The notes beneath the pieces were generated by a model, which searched no databases, was not told where the DNA came from, and saw only the letters and a list, made by a program, of their open reading frames with translations. Source: Bettongia penicillata ogilbyi (Eukaryota > Chordata > Mammalia > Diprotodontia > Potoroidae). Taken from it: a stretch of 64,000 bases of DNA. The translations under genes and the position numbers were made by a program. This document shows positions 11,765 to 22,352 of the stretch, in pieces (position 1 is the first letter of the stretch; each line of letters opens with the position of its first letter). Where the stretch lies: NCBI GenBank assembly GCA_023548195.1, contig JAJHZJ010000335.1:7257677-7321676 (forward strand). The letters run 5' to 3'.

Positions 11765-12000
11765 GTCACCCACCCCTATCAATAAGCTTCAGTGAGTCCT
11801 TATTATTTCTAGGATTAAATATGGCGTCCTCTGTCTGTCTGGCACTCGATGCCCCTCAAGACCCCTTCCTACCTTTCCAATCCTGTAATATGGGACCTTG
11901 TGCTCTTCTCCCCACAAGACTTCTCCATCTCCCAAATCCGTTCATTTCCATTCCTATCTCCAAATTCACTTCTAGTTCTAAATATACTATTCTATGATTC
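11765..12000 (+). repeat. L2 LINE 3' fragment
   Basis: Contains AGGATTAAATATGGCGTCCT and words of the L2 3' coding end such as CACTCGATGCCCCTCAAGAC. The match is by wording only. Confidence 0.4.
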
Positions 12001-12349
12001 TAGGTATAAGACCGGGACCCTGCCCTCCAGGAGTTTACAAATTAGAGGGGAGAGACAAGATTTACATTCAGAAAGCTATTACAGAATCATTAAGTGCCTT
12101 TCCACCAACTACATAAGAGGAGACCATCTTCGTTAAGTAGGAAAGTCCTGGGCATGCCAACAGTGAGAAGCAGAGCTCTTCAGGGTTCCTTGGAGCCAGC
12201 AGTGAAAATACTGATTCAAATAGTTAGGCAAGGCACTGAGCCTCAGTTTCTCCATCTGTTAAATGGATATATCTCACCAGGCTATTGTGAGGAGCCAGTA
12301 AAATGATGGGCATAAAATCAACTATTATGCTTAATTTCTAGATATAGGA

Positions 12350-12530
12350 ACCTAAGTTTAGAGTTGGAAGGGATCTGGGTCTAATCTCTTCATTTTAGAG
12401 ATGGTAAAATGGAGGCAGACAGCAGTTAAGAGATTTGGCCAGGGTTACATAGCTGAGGCTAAATTTGAACCCAGGTCTCCCTGATTCCAAGTCCCATAGG
12501 CTGTATTATGCTACTTCTCAAGCTAATGAT
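12350..12530 (-). repeat. MIR SINE
   Basis: Contains GAGTTGGAAGGGATCTGGG, CATTTTAGAGATGG and TTTGAACCCAGGTCTCCCTG in MIR order. Confidence 0.65.
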
Positions 12531-13051
12531 AACAATAATCTGATGTTTAAATAACACTTTGAAATGTGCAAAGCACTTCCCAGACATTTCATTCTCAGAA
12601 AACATAGTGAAATTTCACGTATGAAAAAACTGAGACTCAGAGGCATTTTGATTTATTCAGGTCACCCAGCAGACGTGTCAGAAATGGCTTTGAGCCTGCG
12701 TCTCTTGAGGCTGCCTCCATCAGCTTATCCATTCCACCTCCCTGATCTGTACTATTGTGACAAAAGGTGATAAGGGCTTTATGTGTGAGGGATCCCAGGG
12801 GCCTCCTGGGGACAAGCTCTTTAGCCCTGAGGAATAGAGGAAATGTTGGTTGGATGGGGGTAGGCTTTGGGGGAGCAGGGTGGGGGAATGTGCTTAAACC
12901 ATTGAGCCTATATAGATAGCATCAGCTCTAGGCTCTATCTGGGTTTCAGTCCCTCTTGGGCCTGGTGTCCATGTGGGGTTTAAAGAGTTGCAGATTAAAG
13001 TATCTCAACTTATGACTTTTTTGGGAGGGGGTTGAATTTCCGCCCAGCCCT

Positions 13052-13052
<1 letters not shown>

Positions 13053-13087
<35 letters not shown>

Positions 13088-13099
13088 ACACACACACAA
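13053..13099. repeat. (CA)n microsatellite
   Basis: About 22 CA units with one interruption (CAGACA). Confidence 0.95.
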
Positions 13100-13834
13100 G
13101 TGCATCCTTCAGAGCAGCTTTTTACACATATGATTAGAGGAATCAGAGCAGTCTCCCTCCCACAAACACACCTCCCAGCTTCTAACAGAGTCTTTTGGGA
13201 AGAAACCTGGTTCCTTTCAGGGATTTGGCTGCTTGGTGAGGTAGCGTTTGCCTTCTTGAATCCATGGACCATGGAGAAAACCAAACAAACACGCATCTAG
13301 GTGAAGGTAGCCCTGCCAAAGGCTTCTCCCTTTCTCCTCTGCCATTCCCCCTCCTCTCCTCCCTCCTTTACTTCCCTTTGCTCCATCCTCATCCAATATC
13401 TTGTGTTCTCTCACCATCCCTGGCAAGGGAGGCAGAAAACTGACTTGGTCTGTTACTGTGGAAACAAAGCTGTTGTCACTCAGAAGGGAAGGGGATTTCT
13501 CACTGGGCTAGAGGGAAGGGAGGAAAAGGATGGAAGAGGTGAGTGGAGAGACTGAGACAGAAAGATGTGAGGCTTGGACACCCAGTTGGCATATGTATTG
13601 TGGAAGCAGGGCTGGGATTTCTTGGCTTCACTCTCCCCTCATCCCCAGTTCGAAGTCACCACCCTCCTCCAAGGCCCACTAGGCCTTCCAGTCTAATGTG
13701 TGACTGTGGAAAAGTTGCTTTCCTTGGTCTCGGCTTCACAGCCTTCAAACCGCCCCCCCCCAAAAAAAAGGAGAAGAACGGACTTGGTCACAAATCTGAG
13801 AGTTAGAAGGACCCAGTGTTCATCTATAAGAACA

Positions 13835-14250
13835 TTCTCTAGCTGAGGTCCGTGAACTTGCTTTTTAAAATATTTGTATATATTGTTGTTCAGTGGTGTC
13901 TGACTCTCTATCAGACTCTTCCCCATTTGGGGTTTTCTTGGCACAGATACTGAAGGAGTTTGCCATTTCTTTCTCTGGCTCATCTTATGGAAGAGGAAAC
14001 CAAGGCAAACGGTGAAGTGACTTAAAACTTCATAGAACTAGTAAGTGCCTGAGACTGCATTTGAACTCAGGATGATCCAGGCCTTGAGCTCTATCCGCTG
14101 TGCCACCTAGATGCCCTTGGATAGCTATATTTCAACATAATTTGTTTCCTTTGTAACTCCATGTCTTTTATTTTAGGCATTTAAAGGTACTATTCTTAGA
14201 AAGGGTCCATAGTCCAGACTTCAAAGGGGGTCCAGGGCACACAAAAGAGG
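13835..14250 (+). mobile_element. MITE-like element split by a SINE
   Basis: The left part (TAGCTGAGGTCCGTGAACTTG to about 13880) and the right part (about 14122-14250, with TTTGTTTCCTTTGTAACTCC and GGGTCCAGGGCACAC) are the two halves of one element of the family also seen at 40495. The SINE at 13883-14117 lies between them. Confidence 0.55.
13883..14117 (-). mobile_element. Full-length MAR1-like SINE inside the MITE-like element
   Basis: Reverse copy: starts TTGTTCAGTGGTGTCTGACT, has CCCATTTGGGGTTTTCTTGG and ends CTGTGCCACCTAGATGCCC. Both SINE ends are present. Confidence 0.75.
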
Positions 14251-14811
14251 GCAAGAACCAGTAGATTGATCCAGTCCACACATAATGGAATCACTATTAC
14301 AAAATACCTGAGAAGTGGGCATCTGACTCCTGCTTCAGTATCCCTAAGGGAGGGGAAAACCCAGTCATGTAAGGCACACATGTTCACCCATTTATAAAAG
14401 GAGAGAATTGGAATAGATGATCTCTAAATCCAGCTTCAAATCTTTGCAAATATAGTTGGGACCAGGGAGGAAATGGAATCTAGTGGATAAAATGCTAAAC
14501 CTGGAATGAGGAAAATATAGCTCCAAATGCCATCTTGGACACTTACTAGCTGTATGTTCCTATGGATATCACCTGTACTCAGTGAGCCTCAGGAAACTCT
14601 CACCAGGGGAACCTGAATACTAAGGAGATCTGTGGGTGCAGCCCCTCGGCCCCTTGGAGCCCTGCTGGGTGTTTGCCTGATTGAGGGTGGGGTTTAGTGC
14701 AAGAAAACAAAAACGAAACTTGGTGAATGCCCTAGACCTACTCTCCTATTCTGAAAGTCCCAAAGCCAGCCACTGTTCACTTCAATAGGCATTCCATCCA
14801 ACAGTGGAACT

Positions 14812-14937
14812 CCCCTCCCCTTCCCTCCCTCCCCTCCCCTCCTCTCCTTCCCTCCCTCCTCTCCCCTCCCCTTCTGTCCCTCCCTCTCTCCTCCTTTCCT
14901 CTCCTCTCCCCTCCCCCTTCTACTTTCCTCTCCTGTT
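14812..14937. repeat. CCCTCCCTT-rich tract
   Basis: Imperfect CCTCCCCTCC repeats, a long polypyrimidine run on the + strand. Confidence 0.9.
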
Positions 14938-15009
14938 CACAGTGAAATGGTTTTAATGCCTTTGCCTCCTCTCCAACCCCCAAGCTGCTTTCCTAGCCCT
15001 TCCAAGAGC

Positions 15010-15245
15010 CACAGTACCAACAACTTTATATGGTGCTTTAAGCACTAGATACTGTCTCCCTTCACCCTCACAAGCCTGTGAAGTAGGTGCTGTTATTATC
15101 CCTGTTTTGCAGATGAGAATACTGAGGCTGAGAGAAAAGTGAAATGATTTGCCTTGGGTCACACAGCTAGTAAGCAAGCTTCTGAAATGGAGCTGGAATT
15201 TAGGTCTTCCCGACTCCAAATCCGTCAGGATCCCCTGCACCACCT
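15010..15245 (-). repeat. MIR SINE, well preserved
   Basis: Near full length, with GTAGGTGCTGTTATTATCCC, TTGCAGATGAGAATACTGAG, GGGTCACACAGCTAGTAAG and AGGTCTTCCCGACTCCAAAT. Confidence 0.75.
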
Positions 15246-15839
15246 GCCTAGATCTGAGACGCTGAATGATCTGTGATTGTGGCTTTCAGGTATAGAGAGC
15301 CTTCTCTCTCTCCAGGACCCTGGGGTAGGGGGAGGAGGTGAGAAGGTCTGACAGTCCTTCTGCCCCAATCTCTAGCTCCGTGGTGCCAGGGGGAGATACT
15401 GTGGCTTAGAGCAGGAAGGCAATTTGCAGCCAGTATGCCAGCCAGACTGCTTTTCCATACTGAGACCACGCTCCGCAGACTTCCTGTGCTCTGACTCTGG
15501 AAAAGCAGAACGTGAGTTCCCAGGGGGAGCCCGGGCTGCTGCTCCTCCTCCATTCCACACCTCGAGGGCTCTGCTTCTGCTCCTTCTCCCCTTCCCTCCC
15601 CCTCCTCCAGGACCATCTGGTGGAGAGCTCCAGACACCCCATGCTCCGAGTGCTCTGTGTAAACATGGCTCCAGAGAGCAGGGCTGTCTCCTTCTCTGGG
15701 CCTCTCCTGCTTTCAGGAAGAGTCTTAAATCGTTTGCAAGGAGAATGGGAAACAAAGGGACTCTTTGTGGGCCAGGCCCATGGATCTCCAGACCCTACGC
15801 CTCCCTCCCCCCACATCCCAAAGGGATTCAGGAGAATGT

Positions 15840-16075
15840 CAGAATCACAGAGCATGAGCACTGGAATGGAACATCAGAGGTGGAAGGAACTTTGCAACAT
15901 AGAACACAGAATGTCAGAACTTGGATGGGCCTTAGAACGTAGAAAGTGAAGGCTGGGAAGACCCTTAGAACATAGAATATCAGAACTGGGAGAGATCTTA
16001 GAACGTAAAATGTCAGACCTGGAAGACACCTCAGAGTATGAAATGTCAGAGCTAGGAAGGGATGTTAGAAATTCC
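15840..16075 (+). repeat. 33-bp minisatellite (array A)
   Basis: Six to seven tandem copies of a 33-bp unit of the form ATAGAATATCAGAACTGGGA...TTAGAAC. At least four successive units are exactly 33 nt. The unit resembles the opening of a MIR-type repeat. As 33 is divisible by three, it leaves long meaningless open frames. Confidence 0.85.
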
Positions 16076-16734
16076 CTAGTTCACCCTTTTAATTTTCCAA
16101 ACCAAGGCCCAGAGAGTGGGGATGGTACAGTTATGTTTGTGTTGGGAAGGAGGAAAGGAGCGCCAGTCACAGTATGTGCTGAGGCTGTGTTTCAGGGTAC
16201 AAAATGCTCCCCAATGACTCGATCTGCCGTCTGGACAACATTGGGACCCAGAGTGCTCTGCTGGCAAGGTTGGAGAGGAGTTGACAAGGCCAGTTTCTGC
16301 CTTATGAGGTTCCTCATTACAAGTTCTCATTTCTCCCACAGCTCACTGACTTGTGGGACCAGAGTTGGGGAATTATTCATGGTCAAAGGAGCCCCATAGA
16401 ACCCACTACTCTCTACAGAATGCAGGAGGAGGAGGAGGGGTGCTTGGACAAGGTTTCACAAAGCCTTCCCAGACAGCTTGGGTGCCTCTCCTCTCTGCTA
16501 GATCATCAGCTTTCCCCCACCACCACCTAACTCCCCCCGTGGGCAGCTACCATCGGGAACACCAGCAGTGGGTGGCAGGTTTAATTATAGCATATATTTA
16601 GACCAACAGAGAAAATGAGGGTGGGTTGGTTGAAATGCTTCGACCACGTGCCACACTGAAGAAAAGCAGGCAAGAATTTTGCCTTAAACACTGTTTCCTG
16701 GGCACAAAAAACACCCAAGAAACCTAGAACCAGA

Positions 16735-17125
16735 GAATTTGGAGCTGGGAGAGCAGCTAACCCGGCCTTTCATTTTGTCCAAGAAGATGAAGCCCAGAGA
16801 AGGTAAGTGATTTGCCTAAGGTCACACAGCCCATTAGCAGAAGGTGAAGATTCAAATCCAAGTTTTCTACCTTTCAATCCAGGACTCTTTGTACAGTATC
16901 ACTCTGCTTTTCTACATAGGGAACAAGCTTTTAATGAGGAGGATCATGGACCAGAGTCTAGAGTTGAAAGAGAACTGCAAGGGCCTTCTAGTCCAACCCA
17001 CTTATTTTTCTTACAGATGAGGAAATTGAGGCTTGGGGGGGGCTCAAGTCACTTATCTAAGTAGAAGAGATAGAATTTGAACACAGGTCCTTTGACCCCA
17101 TATTCCCACTATATACCACTGGGAT
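16735..17125 (-). repeat. Two MIR SINEs
   Basis: Copies at about 16735-16905 and 16945-17125. Each has TTGGAGCTGGGAGAG- or TAGAGTTGAAAGAG-type openings, then CCTAAGGTCACACAG or similar, then a CAAATCCAAG/GAACACAGG block. Confidence 0.6.
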
Positions 17126-17334
17126 CCCCACTTTAGCAAGTTTTTGGTGGTGTGGAAAGATCACCTCTCTAGTTCTTGGACTGGGTAGTGACTCACGTCA
17201 TGTACACATCACCTGGAGGACAACTAGGAATTAGCTCAAGAGGTACCCTACAATTTTAGGAAAGGGAGAAGATACCAGCCCCCTCTCCCTGAAAAAGTTG
17301 CTGCTGGAGCCCCAGGCTATGTGTGTTTCCATGA

Positions 17335-17570
17335 GAGATGTATGGCAAAGTGACTGGAGCACTGGATGCAAAGCCAGAAAGATCTGAGTTCAAATCTTGC
17401 CTCAGTCACTTCCTAGCTATGTGATCCTAGGCAAGTAACTTAAACTCTACCTACTTCAATTTCCCAACAGCAAAGTTGGTTTACTAATAACACCTCTTTC
17501 ACAGGGTTGTAAGGACAAATGAGGTAGTATTTCTAAAGCCCCAGGCACATAGTAGGCATTTAATTTGTTC
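17335..17570 (+). repeat. tRNA-derived/MIR-like SINE
   Basis: Contains AGATCTGAGTTCAAATCTTG, CTATGTGATCCTAGGCAAGT and GGCACATAGTAGGCATTTAA, a full SINE order. Confidence 0.7.
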
Positions 17571-18733
17571 CCCTGCCTTCCTCATCTATTCTATCATATG
17601 CATATTGGTTATATACATGTTATCTCACATTGGAATGGAAACTTCTTCAGGTTAGGTACCATTTTTGGCTTTTGTTGCACTGCCCGTGTATGGCGCACCA
17701 GATTCTATAACTCCGCTCTGTCCCTCTGTTTCCCTATGTGCACAAGGGCACCAACTGGCCTGATTCTCATAGGAGAGTTTTATGTAGAATGTAAAATGGA
17801 CTTGGAGACAGAATACGGTTGAGTCAAATGGAATGTCATTTGCTCTAAATTTCTCACTTGTAAAATGAGCATACATGTCCCATACAGTGCCATATCCCCT
17901 ACAGGTTGATAAGAAAAAGTATTGTTTTAACCTGAGGGGGTTATGTGAATGTGAAGTTTGCCCATGGTGAGCTCATGTAAATATTTGTAGACTGGAACAG
18001 ACTGGGACTGAATTGAATTTGTACATGTTGTCTCTATGGGTTTGGAATGAGGGAGGACCCAGCCAATGAAGCCCTAGTATGAGGGACCCTAGATCTCAGG
18101 GTGTCACCAGCTGATCCAGCTCAGGTGAGAAACAAGTTTCTGTTAGGCGATTATCAAGCTTAGCTCTTCATGATCCCCTCTTTTCTATCCGTAAAGAGGC
18201 AACGCAGGAGGATTTCATGGAGCGTGGGTGGGGCTTGGACTACATGCCCTGACGCTTTGGGTCCCATCCGGGAAGGTTCTGCAGCTTACTTGCTGTGGGA
18301 CCTTGGACAGATCTCTTAATAGATCTGGGTCTCTGTTTATCCACGAAATGAGATTAAAATTACTTGCAAATAGTGCTTCCTTTCTTCATCTCATGTTGTG
18401 GCTGGAACAGAGTGCTTTGGGAGCTGTATGGCGCTAGGGGAATGAATGTGAACTATTAATATTACTTGGCATCTATTCAAACACCCCATCTCCTTCCTTG
18501 GTCACTGCAGCCCTTCCCCTGAGGGTTGGGGGTGGCTGGGAATCCTGTTGTGCTTGACCCTGAGGGCAGCCAATGAGAGACATTGCCCCCATGGCCTATG
18601 ATCTCATTGTCCATTGCTATGGGCTGTCCTGGATCTGGCCTGGGAGCAGTACTACAGGTTATGTGCTAGGACTCAAGGATAGAACCTAGGAGCTCTCAAC
18701 AGGTCTGAGCTGAAGGGATCTTTCTCTTTTCAG

Positions 18734-18899
18734 CTCTTCTGAAGCCAGTCCACAGGTACCAGTGACCAAGATGGCTGCCAAACAACCTCCACCTCTCATG
18801 AAAAAGCACAGCCAGACGGACCTTGTGAGCCGCCTGAAGACCCGAAAGATCCTTGGAGTGGGAGGAGAGGATGATGATGGAGAAGTGCACCGCTCCAAG
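18734..18899 (+). CDS. TP53I11: TP53I11 first coding exon (43 codons, ATG at 18771)
   Basis: A pyrimidine tract and CAG at 18731-18733 form the acceptor. The ATG is at 18771 and the donor GTAAGA starts at 18900. The exon carries about 37 nt of 5' UTR and residues 1-43, ending in phase 0 after Lys43. A second possible acceptor (CCACAG) lies at 18749-18754 and would only shorten the UTR. Confidence 0.95.
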
Positions 18900-21800
18900 G
18901 TAAGAAACTTTCTTTGAGGAAGATGGGGTTGTAATCTTGGCTGCCTGCAACAGATTGATAAGTAGATAAAGATGAAAAAGAAAACCAAAAAGGCAAAGGA
19001 GGAGGGAGGGAGAAGTAATGAGGCCGGTCCCAAGATTCCTTCTTATGTGGGGATTCAAGGGTAGCTCCTTTGCGATACAAACCCACAGGATTTTAGAGTC
19101 AGAAAAAACCTTGATAACTGCCTAATCTTTACCAAAGAGAAAAGTAACTCCCCGTGATGACACTCATTGTCAGCTTCTGCTCATTCAGCTTCTGCTTGAA
19201 GACCCCCAAGGAGGGGCAGCCCACCACCTCCAGAGAACACCCATTACACTTCTGGATAACCCTATTGTTTCAGAAGATTTCCCTACCATGGAAGCTAAAC
19301 TTGACTCTTAGTTACTTGTGCCAAGTGCATCCGGTTCTGTGCTCTGAGACTAAACTGAACTCCATCCACATGATCACTGGCCAAATACTCGAAGACATAT
19401 CATGTCGCTGTTGTGTCTTCTCTTGTCCAGTTTAAACATCCCCATTTCTTTAACCTTTCTTTCTATGATACGGTCTCAAGGCCATTTCTTCACCACATTG
19501 GATGCTTTCCAGCTTACCATCTCCTTAAAGAATGGGCCACAGGATGGAACTTCAGATACGGTTAGAGCATGGAGGGACTGTTACCTTATTCTTGAAAGAT
19601 GTGTCTTTTAAAGTATCCTCAGATATCACCAGACTTTTTAAAGTGATATTGATAAGGGGCAGCTAGTGGCAAAGAGCATAGAGTGCCAGATTTAGAGTCA
19701 GAAAGACTCTTTCTCCTAGAGTTCAAATCTGGCTTCAGACACTTAGTAGCTGTGTGGTCCTGAGCAAGTCACTTTATCCTGTTTGCCTCTATTTCTTCAT
19801 CTGTAAAATAAACTCGAAAAAGAAATGGCAAACCACTCCAGTATCTGTGCCAAGAAAACCCCAAATGGGGTCATGAAGAATCAGACAACCCTGAACAACA
19901 ACTGAAATCACATTGGTGAACAAGTTTCACTGTCTAGGAAGTCATGGACAGGGTATGATTTCCATCTGTAGATGAGAGTTTCTGATTATTTCCCTGTTAA
20001 TTTATCTTAAGTTTGCAGGCCACTAAAATCCCTACATGTTTTTTCCATCAAACTTCTGTCTAACCATGCCTCCTCTATCTTACATTTGTAAGGTTGCTTT
20101 TTTGAACCCAAGCATAAGACTTTAACCCTTATCCCTATGGAATTTGATCATACTGGGTTCTGCCCAATGACTTAGCCCTTTTCTTCTGCCATTGAGTTGA
20201 GGTTGAGAGGTTTTCTTCTGCCAATGGTTGCATTGTGTATCTCTTGTATTCTCCCGTCTTTGTGACATCAGCACTATTCAGTCCTAAAACTTACTCCTGG
20301 AAAGGGGGCTCCAAGCTCAAATGATTCAAGATGTTTATTTTTTTGTCTCTTTGCTTTTAATTAACTATATTTCCCAATATATCCCTCTCTCACCCCTTCT
20401 CAGAGAGCTATTCCTTATAATAAAGGTGTGGGGGGGGGAGATTAAGGAAAAGAGAACCTCAGAACTAATCAACATAATGAAAACATCTGACATCATGCAT
20501 CCCATGCCTGAGGTCCCTCTTCAAAGTGAGGGATACTTTTCAATATGGCTTTAACTAAATGTGTGTGTTTCATCCCTGCCAGCAAAACCCATTCTTCATA
20601 ACCTGTGGATATTCATTTTATGAGTAAAATTAAATGAGAGATAAGCAGGTATTGTGCAAATAGCATTGAGTTTGGAACCAGAGGACTTTGGTTTAAAGCC
20701 CAGATCTGATGCTCACCAGGTGGGTGACACTGGGGAAATCTTTTCCCCTCTCTGAGTCTAGTTCTTCACTGGTAAAATGGAGGATTTGGATTAGATACTC
20801 TTTGAGCTCCCTTTATAGCCCTGAATCCAGCTATGTATGATGACTTTCTGAATAGGTTACCAGAAGCTTCAGGGGGCTGCCTCCATGTGGAGGGAGTGGG
20901 GCTAATTCTTCAACCTTCCCTTGCCCAGGCTGTGCTAAGGTTTTGTCCTAGCACGGGGCATACACCAGCCCCATCCCCTTCCCACCTCCTCTCAACCTTT
21001 TAAGGGGTCTCATCTTGTTTGTGTTAGCTCAAACTCCTCGATGACAAAATAAGGTAAGAGAGCTGCCTTGGACCCCACTCCTCCTCTGCTTGGATCCCTA
21101 GTAGGCATCTGGACATGCTATGATAGAGAATGAGGCAGGGAAAGATCCAGGCAGGAGGGGAGGTCTGGGAAAGATTTTTCTGTCCACAGGCTTATCGTAG
21201 GTAAAAGTTCTTTATAAAGCCTAGTGCACAATAGGAAAGCGAATGGTTTGTATTGTTATAAGGAAAGAAATGAACTGGGTATGGGAGGGGCATGGTTAGC
21301 TCAGTAAGAGGCTTGGAGGGACTAGGGGAGCATCTAGTGGCCAAAAGATTTTGCTCACCTGACAGCAGTTCCAAGGCTTGAACTGAATCATTCTTGAAAG
21401 TTTCAAATGCAAGGCAAAAGGAGGCCACTCCCAGACTGCTTTGCTTGTAGATTTACAGCTGGAAGGGACCTCAGAGGGAGGGTGTCTAGTATGATTCCCT
21501 GATTTTATAGCTGAGGAAACCAAAGCCCAGAGAAGGAAAAGTGATTTGCTGGAGGTCACCCAGAGCAGGAATTTGAACCTGCTCTCTTGACTCTAAATCT
21601 AAAGCTTCCTTCACTATGATGTGCTGTCCTTCTGAGGGGAAAACAAGGCCATGAATGTGTGGGAGTGGTCCTGAGACCTGAGACTGTGGGTCTGGGCAGA
21701 AGGGCAGGATCTGGGGTCAATGGTGGTAGCCATCCCTCATGTGGACTATTACAGTCATCTCTTATTCATCGTTCCCTCTTCTAATCCACTCTCCATTCAA

Positions 21801-22136
21801 TTGCTCAAGTATTTTCCCAATGCACAGATGTGACCATGTTTGCTTAGCATGTACAGTCCTTCTCACTTGGACTTGAACCTTTTCTACCTCTTTAGTCTTA
21901 CTACCATCACTACCCTTCAAATATAAGCCAACTGTGGCCATCTTAGTGTTCTCCCATTTTCCATGTCTGTGCCTTTGCACTGGCTGACCCCTGTGCCTGG
22001 AATCATCTCTGTCTCTTGGAATTCCCAGTTTCCTTCAAGTCTCCCCTCAAACAAGTCCATCTACATGAATCCTTTCCTGATTCCCCCCAGCTAGTACCTC
22101 CCCCGCCCTCAATTGCTTGCTCTCGAGTTCTCTCTC

Positions 22137-22191
<55 letters not shown>

Positions 22192-22262
22192 TGCACATGC
22201 ACACAAACACCCTTCTTCCCTCCCTCTGTCTATATCTATACCTTCACAAACATACACACACA

Positions 22263-22352
<90 letters not shown>

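Larger units (their letters stand above)
7700..18733. other. TP53I11: TP53I11 intron 1, repeat-dense
   Basis: No coding exon is recognised. It contains at least a dozen MIR/SINE copies, four copies of an inverted-terminus element, L2 remnants, microsatellites and one 33-bp minisatellite, most listed separately. The pieces 12780-12940, 13140-13740, 15250-15830, 16090-16730 and 17580-18730 show nothing I can identify. Confidence 0.6.

Noticed and set aside
15406..15949. Overlapping open frames of 127-172 codons on both strands
   Set aside because: Several frames are open at once in stop-poor, pyrimidine-biased DNA and the ends run into the minisatellite; no splice-supported coding pattern.
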